Assembly: GCA_003427395.1 (NCBI GenBank)
Contig: BFEA01000117.1
Span: forward strand, 2,962,609 to 2,986,304
Length of the DNA stretch: 23,696 nucleotides
Direction of reading: 5' to 3'
Origin: Chara braunii
Lineage: Eukaryota; Streptophyta; Charophyceae; Charales; Characeae
Under the pieces are notes generated by a model. The model was not told where the DNA came from. It saw nothing but the letters and a program-made list of their open reading frames with translations, and did no database searches. A program made the position numbers and the translations under genes. The number at the start of each line of letters is the position of its first letter. Position 1 is the first letter of the stretch. Of this stretch, positions 1 through 7,171 are shown one piece after another.

Positions 1-79
1 GGGGGAGGGGGGGGAGGGGTGGGGAAGGAGGGGGAAGGGGGAGACGCAGAGAAAGTAAAGGGCATGAGTCAAGTACAGG

Positions 80-80
<1 letters not shown>
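1..80. other. G-rich low-complexity start of window
   Basis: The first ~47 bases are almost only G and A. The bases around 64-85 resemble the 5' flank of the U6-like pseudogene at 378-395 (shared stretch gtcaagtaca-ggaacac), so this may be a remnant of the same repeat cut off by the adjoining microsatellite. No coding sequence is seen. Confidence 0.5.

Positions 81-161
<81 letters not shown>
81..161. repeat. Compound (AC)n-(AG)n microsatellite
   Basis: An uninterrupted run of about 26 AC units (81-132) passes directly into about 14 AG units (133-161). Confidence 0.97.
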
Positions 162-164
<3 letters not shown>

Positions 165-204
165 CTAGAACAGTGGAGGTCCAACCTAAGACATCCAGAT
201 GGGA

Positions 205-360
205 AACTTATCCGAAATGTCCGAGGTCACATGGACGCTCCTAGTCCAGCCTGGCATTATTGCTAAATGAACTTCAAACCTTCTTCATTACAGTATGATA
301 ACTTCCGGGACCTCCTCCCCTCCTCTCTACACTCGGTCGATCTCTGAAGAAGCGGGAGGT
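205..360 (+). repeat. Repeat family A, copy 1
   Basis: A diverged copy of the sequence at 826-1010. Shared blocks include cttatccga, gtcacatgg, ctggca, and a block resembling tcttcattacagtatgataac followed by a C-rich tract. The family has no recognisable coding content. It sits directly upstream of a U6-like pseudogene, so it may be part of the same retroposed unit. Confidence 0.55.
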
Positions 361-388
361 ACAGCGACAGAAAAGAGGTCAAGTACAT

Positions 389-462
389 GAACACGCGGAG
401 ATTAGCATGGCCCTGCACTTCGAAGAATGACACGCATACATCAAAGTCATGGTCCACATTCC
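389..462 (+). pseudogene. U6 snRNA-like retropseudogene, plus-strand arm
   Basis: This matches the middle and 3' part of U6 spliceosomal RNA. It has a GAGATTAGCATGGCCC block (U6 has AGAAGATTAGCATGGCCCC), then ATGACACGCA, then ATGGTCCA near the 3' end. The 5' stem-loop and ACAGAGA box of a working U6 are missing: the region before GATTAGC reads gaacacgcgg instead. A 16-A tract follows directly at 463-478, the mark of a poly(A)-primed retroposed copy rather than a Pol III gene ending in T. A working gene is unlikely. Confidence 0.8.
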
Positions 463-589
463 AAAAAAAAAAAAAAAACGAAAAGTTAGTATATTTTTTA
501 GGATTATTTTTTTCCTTTTTTCGAGCGAAAAATAATCCTGACGAGCGAAAAAAATCATCCTAACTTTTTTTTTTTTTTTTTTTTTTTGT

Positions 590-663
590 GGAATGTGGAC
601 CATGACTTTGATGTATGCGTGTCATTCTTCGAAGTGCAGGGCCATGCTAATCTCCGCGTGTTC
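590..663 (-). pseudogene. U6 snRNA-like retropseudogene, minus-strand arm
   Basis: This is the exact reverse complement of the U6-like sequence at 389-462, followed on its own strand by a long A tract (T run at about 565-587 on +). The identity of two copies in opposite orientation implies recent inverted duplication, or snap-back synthesis of one copy, rather than two old independent insertions. Like its twin it lacks the ACAGAGA region. Confidence 0.8.
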
Positions 664-702
664 ATGTACTTGACCCCTTTTCTCTCGGGCGGGCCATAAC
701 CA

Positions 703-730
703 AAAAAAGTCGTGGTCCACATTCCGCTGG
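703..730 (+). pseudogene. Short 3' remnant of a U6-like copy
   Basis: The bases aaagtcgtggtccacattcc near 706-725 repeat the 3' end of the U6-like arms (aaagtcatggtccacattcc) with one change. This is a third partial copy just outside the fold-back. Confidence 0.55.
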
Positions 731-825
731 AAAAAGAAATCCACGAAGGATTATTTTTTTCCTTTTTTATTTTTTATTTTGTTTTTAATCAATCATGTTT
801 TTTTTTTTTTTTGCCTTTTCCCCAC

Positions 826-1060
826 GAGCGAACCTTATCCGAACTATCCACGCAGGGGTCACATGGGCCCGCCCAGTACAGGCTGGCACTATCGGCTACT
901 GAACTTTCAGCCTCCTTCCCTACCGTATGAATGATAAACCCCGCCCCCTCCTTTCCCCCTTCTTCCCCCCTCCTTCCCCCCTCTTCCCTCTCTACGATCC
1001 GCGTTCGTTGTTTGATCTCTGGATTGCCGCGTCTGAGTCGCTGGTGATCTAGCCGTTACG
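826..1060 (+). repeat. Repeat family A, copy 2
   Basis: This is the longest copy of the family. It begins near gaaccttatccg, passes through a C/T-rich tract, and ends with gcgtctgagtcgctggtgat and ctagccgtt before a T run. That ending recurs near 3615-3650. No ORF of substance is seen. Confidence 0.55.
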
Positions 1061-1085
1061 AAAACGTTTTTTTTTTTTTTTTTTT

Positions 1086-1330
1086 AATGAACATTTCCAA
1101 CGTGCCTTTGTGCCCCTCTTTTTCCCACTCTTTGAGCTTCCTTGCCGTTGTGCCGCTCTTTTCTCCCACTCTGTTCCCCCCCCCCCCCTTCCCTCTCTCC
1201 TCCTCGTTTAACGTCCTTCTGTACGGTATTGATAACCCCCGCCCCCTCCTTTCCGCCTCCTTCCCCCCCGTTTCCTCCCCACAATCCGCGTGGGCTGTTA
1301 GATCTCTGGTCAGAACTCATTAAATGCAAC
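1086..1330 (+). repeat. Repeat family A, copy 3 / T-led segment
   Basis: After a run of T comes aatgaacatttccaacgtgcc and then tgtgcccc, tttttcccact, matching the segment after the T run at 3661-3686. Later blocks (ggtattgataacccccgcccc, atccgcgt, gatctctgg) match copy 2, so partial copies overlap in tandem here. The C-rich composition produces open frames on both strands that I regard as chance. Confidence 0.45.
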
Positions 1331-1429
1331 CATGTGTCACCCTTTTTGTTTGTATTTCCTTTTTTTTTTTTTTAAACCAAAGATCTCTGTGTGGTGTGTG
1401 GGAGAGTGTTGGCCTTAGACACTGCTGTA

Positions 1430-1660
1430 AATCGGTTGGGGGTGGGGGACGATGAAAAGGGAGGCGCAGCTACTGGCAAAATGCTCTGGCAAAATGCTCG
1501 GTCTTTGCGTTAGCCGGACCCCCACCGGCGGCCCCACCCCATCCTTGATCACCATGGTTGGGGCGGGGGGCAACATGCATCCCCTCTGATGGCTGGAGGG
1601 AGACAACAAAGCTATGTTTGCAGGGGTCCCCTGTCTAAGTAAGCCTTAGCAATAGTGGTA
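1430..1660 (+). repeat. Headless, diverged SINE body copy
   Basis: Blocks in the same order as in the SINE at 2945-3130 are visible: a G-rich tract, ggaggcgcag-tactggc, aagctcggt-like aatgctcggt, ccggac/ctgaccccc, and a catg-cccctc-tggaggc-like ending. The tRNA-like head is absent here. Low similarity, so moderate confidence. Confidence 0.4.
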
Positions 1661-1810
1661 GGTAGGTAGTGAAGGTGAATTGAAAGAATTTGAAAGATGA
1701 TGAAAGGTTTGAGAGAAGAATATAGCGTAGTTATCTAGGCTGCCAGCCGGGCCGCCCGGGTCCCGGGTGGCCAGCCGGTGCAAGGACAAGGGTCCCAGCA
1801 AAAAAAAAAA

Positions 1811-1870
1811 AGAAAAAAACTATGTTATCCAGAAAAATAAACTGAACAACTTTTTTTTTTTTTTTTTTGT
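1811..1870 (+). repeat. A-rich segment duplicated at 2325-2362
   Basis: The segment tatgttatccagaaaaata plus aactgaacaac (about 1821-1850) recurs as tatgttatgcagaagaata plus aactgaacaac at about 2332-2361. One lies in the outer element and one in the inner, so the two elements may be related or one copy was carried in. Flanked here by A and T runs. Confidence 0.6.
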
Positions 1871-1884
1871 GGAAAAGGAGCAAC

Positions 1885-1978
1885 ATTTATAAAGCTGTGG
1901 CGAGAACCAGGCCCCGCGTCCGTCACAATGTTCGTCGCAGCTCTAAGGCTGAGCAAGGCTCTCCGGCCAAGCAAAGCC
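1885..1978 (-). repeat. LINE 3'-UTR-like fragment, copy a
   Basis: Read on the minus strand, tttgcttggccggagagcc, ttgctcag, agctg-gac and gacgcggggcc match in order the plus-strand segment at 6697-6775 (tttgcttggtcggagagcc, ttgctcaa, agctgtgac, gacgctgggcc). The gacgctggrcc part also belongs to the LINE 3' UTR module found elsewhere here, so this is probably a fragment of such a UTR. Confidence 0.55.
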
Positions 1979-2465
1979 CAGGCCACGACTGTGGCAAGAT
2001 TCTACTCCTTATTCTCATCTGAATTCAATCCCTCAATTAACTAACAATATCCCTAAAACCAAATGTAACTATAGACACTACTATGAACACTAATTTAGAC
2101 ACTCTAGAAGGACGGAACAAAAACGAAAGGGAACAAAAGGGGACATGAACTGTGATCACTTTCACAAGGTTTGTACAACCATGCAGGGTTGCGTTCGGGA
2201 CAGGCCCGAACGCCCGAACCCCAACGCCCGAACGTTCAGCACCCCTTCTAGACGCGTTCGGCCGAACAGTCTAACCCGGACCCAAGAAAAAAAAAAAAAA
2301 AAAAAGAATTCCAAGAAATCTGAAAACAATGTATGTTATGCAGAAGAATAAACTGAACAACATTTGCCTCAACGTTACACCCAAATTCTTTACCAAATTT
2401 GAAATAAAAATCAAATACTAAAAATAAATAATAATAATGTAAAAAAAATACGAGAATGAAATTAT

Positions 2466-2740
2466 TGAGTGGGCAAGCACGTTTTTGACACCGCCAAAGA
2501 TGGCGATTTTTTTCATTTTTTTTTGGCTGTGACAAATCGCATGAAAATTTATATATGTGTATCTTACATAATAGAGAATCTACAAATAAAGTTTGCAAAA
2601 ATAATTATCATTTTCATGCCCTGAAATAAAGGAAAAATAAAAAGTGAAAAGAGAGAAAAAACAAATTCGTAAGTGGGCAAGCAAGTTTTGACACCACCAT
2701 CTTTGCCGATTTTTCATTTTTGTTTGGCTGAACAGACTGG
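2466..2740 (+). repeat. Diverged direct repeat pair inside the hAT-like element
   Basis: The segment agtgggcaagcacgttttt-gacaccgcc...gatggcgattttt-cattttt-ttggctg (about 2468-2530) recurs at about 2673-2731 with few changes (agtgggcaagcaagttttgac...gccgatttttcatttttgtttggctg). This is probably a local duplication of element interior; no coding potential. Confidence 0.7.
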
Positions 2741-2756
2741 CTTAAAAAAAAAAAAA

Positions 2757-3256
2757 AAAAAAACTAAGAGGGAGATCCAGCCCCTAGCTCAGTTGGTAAG
2801 GCATGCAAGTGGCATTCAGGAGGTCTTGGGTTCAATCCCCGTTGGCCTCATGCACTTTCCTGGGCAAGCTTGGCGCCCGCCACATAGAGATATGTCCGTT
2901 GGTCCCCCCGAGTGGCATTGAGCAGAGACTGCTGATGTTCATAGGGGGAGGGGACCGGAGGGGAGGCACAGTGACTGGCCCATCGAAGAAGCTCGGTCAT
3001 GATGCTACCGGCTGACCCCTGGCTGGTATCGCCCATCTGCTGTGGCAGGTATCACACCTTCTGGTGGGTGCAGCCCCCGCATGTTCCCTCGTTGGAGGCT
3101 TGAGCACGGATGTGGCTGCTACGGGGTTCCCCGTAATACTATAATGACAATAAAAAAGGCCTGAAAGGCCGTCCTGTCCAGATTTGACAGGTAATTGAAT
3201 TGGTTGGGCTTAAAAGAATTAGCCTTTAAAAAAAATAAAAAAATTAAGAAGGAGAT
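2757..3256 (+). mobile_element. tRNA-derived SINE with imperfect target duplication
   Basis: The 5' part (2777-2850) carries a Pol III promoter of tRNA type: an A box within tagctcagttggtaaggc and a B box gggttcaatccc, correctly spaced. The body runs on without a poly(A) start and ends near ggcctgaaaggcc, then a short A-rich tail up to about 3236. The 20 bases before the head (2757-2776) and after the tail (3237-3256) agree at 18 of 20 positions around taagaRggagat, a decayed target-site duplication. A diverged headless copy lies at 1430-1660. The tRNA part is too degenerate around the anticodon for me to name the source tRNA, and the acceptor stem is not paired, so this is not a working tRNA gene. 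Confidence 0.8.
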
Positions 3257-3604
3257 ACCTCACATCACAAAGAACTCACAATTTTTTTTCCAGAAAACAA
3301 TAATAATATTTAGGTGCCAAAATATTTTTTTTGCGGGGGTCCAAACCCCTTCAGGTTCGGCCCCCTTACGGGAACCTGAACGCCCGAACGTTCGGGGGTC
3401 AGCTTAGGGGCCTCCGTACGTTTGGCCTGACAACCCTGCAACCATGTATATTACAAGAAAAACCCTGAGAAACACAACGTTTGCCTAAATATAAAATATA
3501 ATTTTAAAATTGTTTTTATTTTTTAATTTTAAATATTTTTGGCCCGGTCGGGCAAGTGACCCCGGGCCACTCTAGTAGCCTAGGTAGTTATTAAAAAAGA
3601 AAGA

Positions 3605-3765
3605 AAAAAAAAACCCGCGTCTGACTCACCCATGATCTAGCCGTTGATAGCTTAGATTAACTTTTTTTTTTTTTTTTTTTTTTTTTAACTAGTAGCATTT
3701 CTTAGCTGCACTTGTGCCCTATTTTTTCCCACTGTTTTTCTTCCTCGTTGTTAATTAAAGCTAGG
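3605..3765 (+). repeat. Repeat family A, copy 4
   Basis: The sequence cgcgtctgactcacc-atgatctagccgtt, a T run, then ttgtgccc-ttttttcccact-ttcc follows the same order as 1027-1145. The copy lies just outside the outer TIR element, next to the left R repeat. Confidence 0.6.
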
Positions 3766-3905
3766 GGGGCTCGTTCGACACTCCTTGGGGCGTCCTCGGG
3801 GCTGAAGGAAGTTTCATTGGGGGTTTTCAATGAAATTCCCGCCATCGTTCCACCTGTCCTCGGGGACGTCACCCGAGGACATTTCCTTCGAACAATATCA
3901 GAGAA
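3763..3905 (-). repeat. Repeat R, left (minus) copy
   Basis: On the minus strand the sequence ends with ggagtgtcgaacgagcccc; the identical 19 bases occur on + at about 6578-6597. Upstream, cccgaggacaggtggaacga matches cccgaggataggtggaacga at 6530-6549. Several small perfect hairpins are present (tttcattg/caatgaaa; cctcggg/cccgagg). The two R copies face each other around LINE copy 1, as TIRs would, but I could not find a target duplication outside them. This could be the end of an unrecognised TIR element or a stand-alone repeat. Confidence 0.6.
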
Positions 3906-3913
3906 GAAAAAAT

Positions 3914-6297
3914 AACCCATTAGATTATTAGGAATTTCCCTATCAGCAGCAAGAAAACCATCAATCAACAATGAATGTATAACAAAACAAGCATATGCTA
4001 AGTTGAAAATGTGGAAGGGTAAACAAACTTCTCTCTTTGGACGTACTCTTGTGATTAACAATGTGGTCTTAGCCTCAATCTAGTATAAACCAGCAATATG
4101 GGCCCTAGATAAGGAAGTGTTAAAAGCTCTGCAATGACAACTATCAACCTTTTTATGGAGAGGGAATCACGAGCTTGATAAGGTAATTAGCAGAGTTGCA
4201 TGACAATCGGTGATACAACCTAAGACTCGAGGAGGATTGGGTATCATAGATCCTTCTTTACAAGCTATGGCCTTATCAGTTCAATGGATTAAATGCCTAC
4301 TTTTTAATCCCCAGACCCCCTGGAACGTGTTGGCATGGAAACAAATCAGACGCCTAGCCCCGATAACACCTGACAACATAGATCCTATGATGTGGCTAGA
4401 AAATAGATCGTGGCCTATACCAAAAGGAACATTAAATGAATCACTGGACCAATGTGTATCAGATAGGAGGGCGGCAATATTGGACTTACACAAGGATGCA
4501 TTTTGGCCTAACCTAATCAAAAAATTGAGGAGATTACCACTAATGGATCGAAACCCTTATGAAAGATGGGAGGAAGTAAGTCAACAACCACTCTTTGATA
4601 ATAACATTCTCAAAGATCCCCAGGGATATGTCCTTCACTGTATGGATTCCCCCTGGAAGGGTTTGGTTAAAAATGGTATTGTTAGGATAAAGGACATCTA
4701 AGACAGTGATAAAGGAGAGTGGATTACCCCTTCAAAATTACAAACTCATCTTAGATATTGTCATCATTCGGAGAAAGCCTTAAAAAATATAATTGATTGG
4801 ATTCCCTTGGATTGGGTAAGGATTCTAAAAAAGGGACCTCAGTTATTGGAAAGTGATTGGGTGGCTATAAAAGATCATCCAAATGTCTTAGGCAATATAG
4901 TTGCAGTGTTGGAAAAAGGGGAGGTCCTCCTCACTACATATGAAATGGATAGTAATCTCAATGTCATAATCAACGATCAAAATAATATAAGTAGGGTAAC
5001 AAAATATCAGATATTTTGGGTTAGAGTACTGAGGCATAAAGATAAATGGATAACTTTTAAACCTAATACACCCATAAGTCATCTGACCCTAGACCCGGTT
5101 AATTGAACATGGTCCAATACAAGAAGGAAAGGAACAAAGTACTTCTGTGCTCTCCACACGCTGTCAGTGAAATCCACTTACAGGATGCTTCGCCCCAAAA
5201 TTATTTTAAAGGATAAAGTTGAGGAAAGATGGATGAAGCATCTTAACATTAATAAAGAATCATTAAGAAAGGTAAAATGGTTTAGTAAAGACCAAAATTA
5301 AGCCCGCTAAAGTGACCTCACTACAATGGCAAATAGAACATAGGTGCCTACCTACAAATAACTGGTTTCTAGATAGGACAACATTGAAACAAAGGAGAAT
5401 AACACTTCCCTTGTGTAAATTTTGTAGGTCTGCGTTTCCATTCAAATTAATTCCTGAGACTATCGAGAATGTCTTCCTTCAATGTCCCCGGGCCGTTTGG
5501 CTTTGGAGGTGGTGGGATCGTATATGGTCTAATCTCGAAACAGAAATTCAGTGGCCATGGGACTGAAAAACTTTTCTTCTTGAAACCTAGTCCCCCGAGT
5601 CTATTGATGAATTTTCACAAAATTTGTTCAACATGGGCAGGAGAGCGGTATTATGGGCCATATGGTTAAGAAGATGTACATATGAAATGGAGGGAGAACG
5701 GCTTGACAGACCAAAATTTAATGACACAATTAAACAACAAATACAAACAGACATCATTATGGAATGGGAGCAGTCCAAGAAAAAAATACAATTCTTATCT
5801 TCGAACAAAGAAATACTTCAACACATTCAACGATTCAACCAATCCTGGCTAGGAGAAACCCATGGGGGAAAGATAGGGAAGGTTAAATGGGAAGGGGCAA
5901 AGAGAGGTGAAGAAGAAGTACTGAGATGGGATTATTGTCTTGCTTTTAATGATTGGACTATGATAAAACCAATAATCCCCTTACGACCAGTATCGGAGTT
6001 TCCAGACCCCTTTCCCCCCATAGCGCTGAGTATGGTCTCAAGGGCTTGGTATGAGTATAAATGAATATGAAAGTAGGGTTGTTCCTGTAAAACAGGAAGG
6101 GTGGATTATGAAGGAATAGTGATAGGGTGATGTTGTTTGGATCTGGCGCCCCTATGGGGTGAAGAGGCACATTTCTATTCGGCCACTCCGGGTAGACTGT
6201 GAGGACCCTGGCCTCAATTTTCTTTTGGTAATATAAGCCTTGGGCACTGGGCCCCCTTTTTTTAAAAAAAATAAAAAAAAGAAAAAAAAAGAAAATC
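3914..6297 (+). mobile_element. LINE copy 1: 5'-truncated non-LTR retrotransposon
   Basis: The insertion starts inside the RT protein and runs to an A-rich tail (about 6261-6297). The frame begins with a palm/thumb motif (rllgisls), then the conserved wkgkqtslfgr-tlvinnvvlas stretch and kprgglgi-like tkTRGGLGIID, typical of plant-type LINE RT C-termini. It ends with a zinc-finger region and the FPDPFPP motif shared by the other copies. The 3' UTR (6065-6260) contains ggcactgggccccc. The copy is AT-rich and dead: see the coding remnant. It lies between two inverted R repeats. Confidence 0.85.
3917..6064 (+). pseudogene. LINE reverse transcriptase C-terminal region, broken (copy 1)
   Basis: One frame is readable from 3917 to about 5290, then a frameshift near 5290-5300 leads to a second frame that ends at a TGA at 6062-6064. 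In-frame stops are at 4081 (TAG), 4135 (TGA), 4201 (TGA), 4699 (TAA), 5104 (TGA), 5564 (TGA) and 5588 (TAG). The stop at 5564 falls where copy 2 has Trp (motif WPWDW). Domain order: RT thumb region; a variable connector with QPLFDNN, also present in copy 4; the motif KPAKVTSLQWQI-HRCL; a zf-RVT-like finger with LCKFC and LQCP in which the expected His is Asn (ENVFLQCP); W-LWRWWDRIW; and a basic C-terminus with WDY-LAFNDW. The RT catalytic YxDD lies upstream and was lost by 5' truncation. No function is expected. Confidence 0.82.
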
Positions 6298-6500
6298 AAA
6301 TGTGTTTGAGCCTTGAGGCCTTCAGCCAATAGGGTGCCGCCACGATCCAGATTCTCGGTTGTAACGTCTCTCTATCCATGTGCCCGCTCCTCTCCGTGAA
6401 ACGCGGATTCCTTTTGCCCAAGGGACCTCGTGAGGTCCCTTGGGCAAAAGGAAGAAATGGCTGGGGAATCCTTGGAGCCCAAGGAATTTCCTTCGGAGTG
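6298..6500. other. Unassigned segment around a palindrome
   Basis: This segment lies between the LINE copy 1 tail and the right R repeat. Open frames exist on both strands because of the palindrome, with no recognisable domain. I see no gene. Confidence 0.4.
6410..6451. repeat. Perfect 42-bp palindrome (20-bp arms)
   Basis: The left arm ccttttgcccaagggacctc (6410-6429) is exactly repeated as its reverse complement at 6432-6451, with only GT between. A stem this tight with a 2-base spacer is cruciform-prone and rare by chance. It is not followed by a T run, so it does not look like a terminator; it may be a recent head-to-head junction. Confidence 0.95.
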
Positions 6501-6605
6501 TTTTCACTTTTTTTTTGTCGACTGCATCCCCGAGGATAGGTGGAACGAACAATTCCTCGGGGACTGTACACGCCCGAGGAGTGTCGAACGAGCCCCAGGG
6601 TTTCG
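6490..6605 (+). repeat. Repeat R, right (plus) copy
   Basis: This contains cccgaggataggtggaacga (6530-6549), a hairpin ccccgagg/cctcgggg, and ends with cgaggagtgtcgaacgagcccc (to about 6597). These match the minus-strand repeat at 3763-3905, inverted with respect to it around LINE copy 1. Confidence 0.6.
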
Positions 6606-6689
6606 ATTGGGTTCGCTTCCTTCTTCGCTTTCTCATCTTTCGCTGAGATTTTTTTTAACAATTATTATTGTTATTTTTTTGTTTCTTAT

Positions 6690-6790
6690 CAGGGCCAAGT
6701 GTTGGGTTTGCTTGGTCGGAGAGCCTTGCTCAACTCGATAGCTGTGACACTCTTGTGAGGGACGCTGGGCCCGGTACCCAGCTTAGGAAG
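6690..6790 (+). repeat. LINE 3'-UTR-like fragment, copy b
   Basis: The segment gggtttgcttggtcggagag to gggacgctgggcccggtacc matches the minus-strand fragment at 1885-1978 and, at its right end, the LINE 3' UTR module (gggacgctggrcccggtttcc). It is not attached to a coding remnant here. Confidence 0.55.
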
Positions 6791-6936
6791 GCAAATACAT
6801 CGTCTAAGGGACCGACGGGTCGTTGGGCTTTTTTTTGTTTTTTTTAGTAGGGCATTTTGTGTGAGTGATAGTTGTTTTGGTAGATTGAGCTTCTTCCGTA
6901 GTTTCCGTTTGTAAGTACTTCGTCATTACGATAGGA

Positions 6937-6937
<1 letters not shown>

Positions 6938-6970
<33 letters not shown>

Positions 6971-6998
6971 AACAACAACAACAACAACAACAATAACA
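6938..6998. repeat. (CAA)n microsatellite
   Basis: About 20 CAA units, interrupted by two TAA units. Confidence 0.96.
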
Positions 6999-7171
6999 AA
7001 GTTATGATGAGGGAGAAAAAAAAGAGAGAAAAAAAGTTATGATAAGAGACTTTGGATTTCTTTTGGTGCAATTTTTGAATTCCTTTTTTCGAACTTGGTT
7101 TTACAGAAATTAGTTTTGAAAAAAAAAAGAAAAAAAAAAATAATTTTGCTTGGTTTTTATCTTGCTTCCTT

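Larger units (their letters stand above)
365..688. repeat. Long fold-back (inverted repeat) with U6-like arms
   Basis: The arms 365-464 and 589-688 are reverse complements. The inner ~80 bases of each arm look identical and only the outer ends show a few mismatches. The spacer holds an A run on one side, a T run on the other, and a smaller hairpin (aggattattttt paired with aaaaataatcct near 500-540). The whole can fold into one long stem. The arms carry the two U6-like sequences annotated separately. Confidence 0.93.
2184..3438. mobile_element. Inner hAT-like non-autonomous transposon
   Basis: The ends are CAGGGTTG (2184-2191) and CAACCCTG (3431-3438), perfect inverted 8-mers of the classic hAT form. 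They are flanked by a perfect 8-bp duplication CAACCATG (2176-2183 and 3439-3446). Imperfect inverted repeats extend inward about 100 bases on each side, rich in CCCGAACG and with a GAACGTTC core in both arms, so each end can itself fold. There is no transposase ORF. The interior carries A/T-rich sequence, a diverged direct repeat pair and a tRNA-derived SINE. Length is 1,255 bp, of which about 480 bp is the later SINE insertion. Confidence 0.85.
1727..3591. mobile_element. Outer TIR DNA transposon (with 8-bp TSDs)
   Basis: The 8-mer GTAGTTAT occurs at 1727-1734 and again at 3584-3591. Directly inside, the left end reads CTAGGCTGCCAG and the right end, reverse complemented, reads CTAGGCTACTAG. 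Both are followed by imperfect GGCC/CCCGGG-rich inverted sequence. An 8-bp duplication with short terminal inverted repeats fits a hAT-type element, although a CTAGG terminus is not the commonest hAT end. The element is 1735-3583. It has no transposase ORF and contains a second complete TIR element (2184-3438), so its own sequence is only about 0.6 kb, a non-autonomous size. Confidence 0.75.

Noticed and set aside
389-663. Functional U6 snRNA gene
   Set aside because: The ACAGAGA region and 5' stem-loop are missing, the copy ends in poly(A) and not a Pol III terminator, and I see no upstream snRNA promoter element.
1084-1329. Overlapping open frames on both strands in C/T-rich sequence
   Set aside because: Low-complexity composition removes stops on both strands; no domain or conserved start.
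1735-1800. GC-rich inverted repeats as a rho-type terminator or CRISPR-like repeat
   Set aside because: The setting is eukaryotic, there is no array spacing, and the sequence is explained as a terminal inverted repeat.
2777-2850. Functional tRNA gene
   Set aside because: A and B boxes are present but the anticodon arm and acceptor stem do not fold properly, and the sequence runs on into a SINE body with a target duplication.
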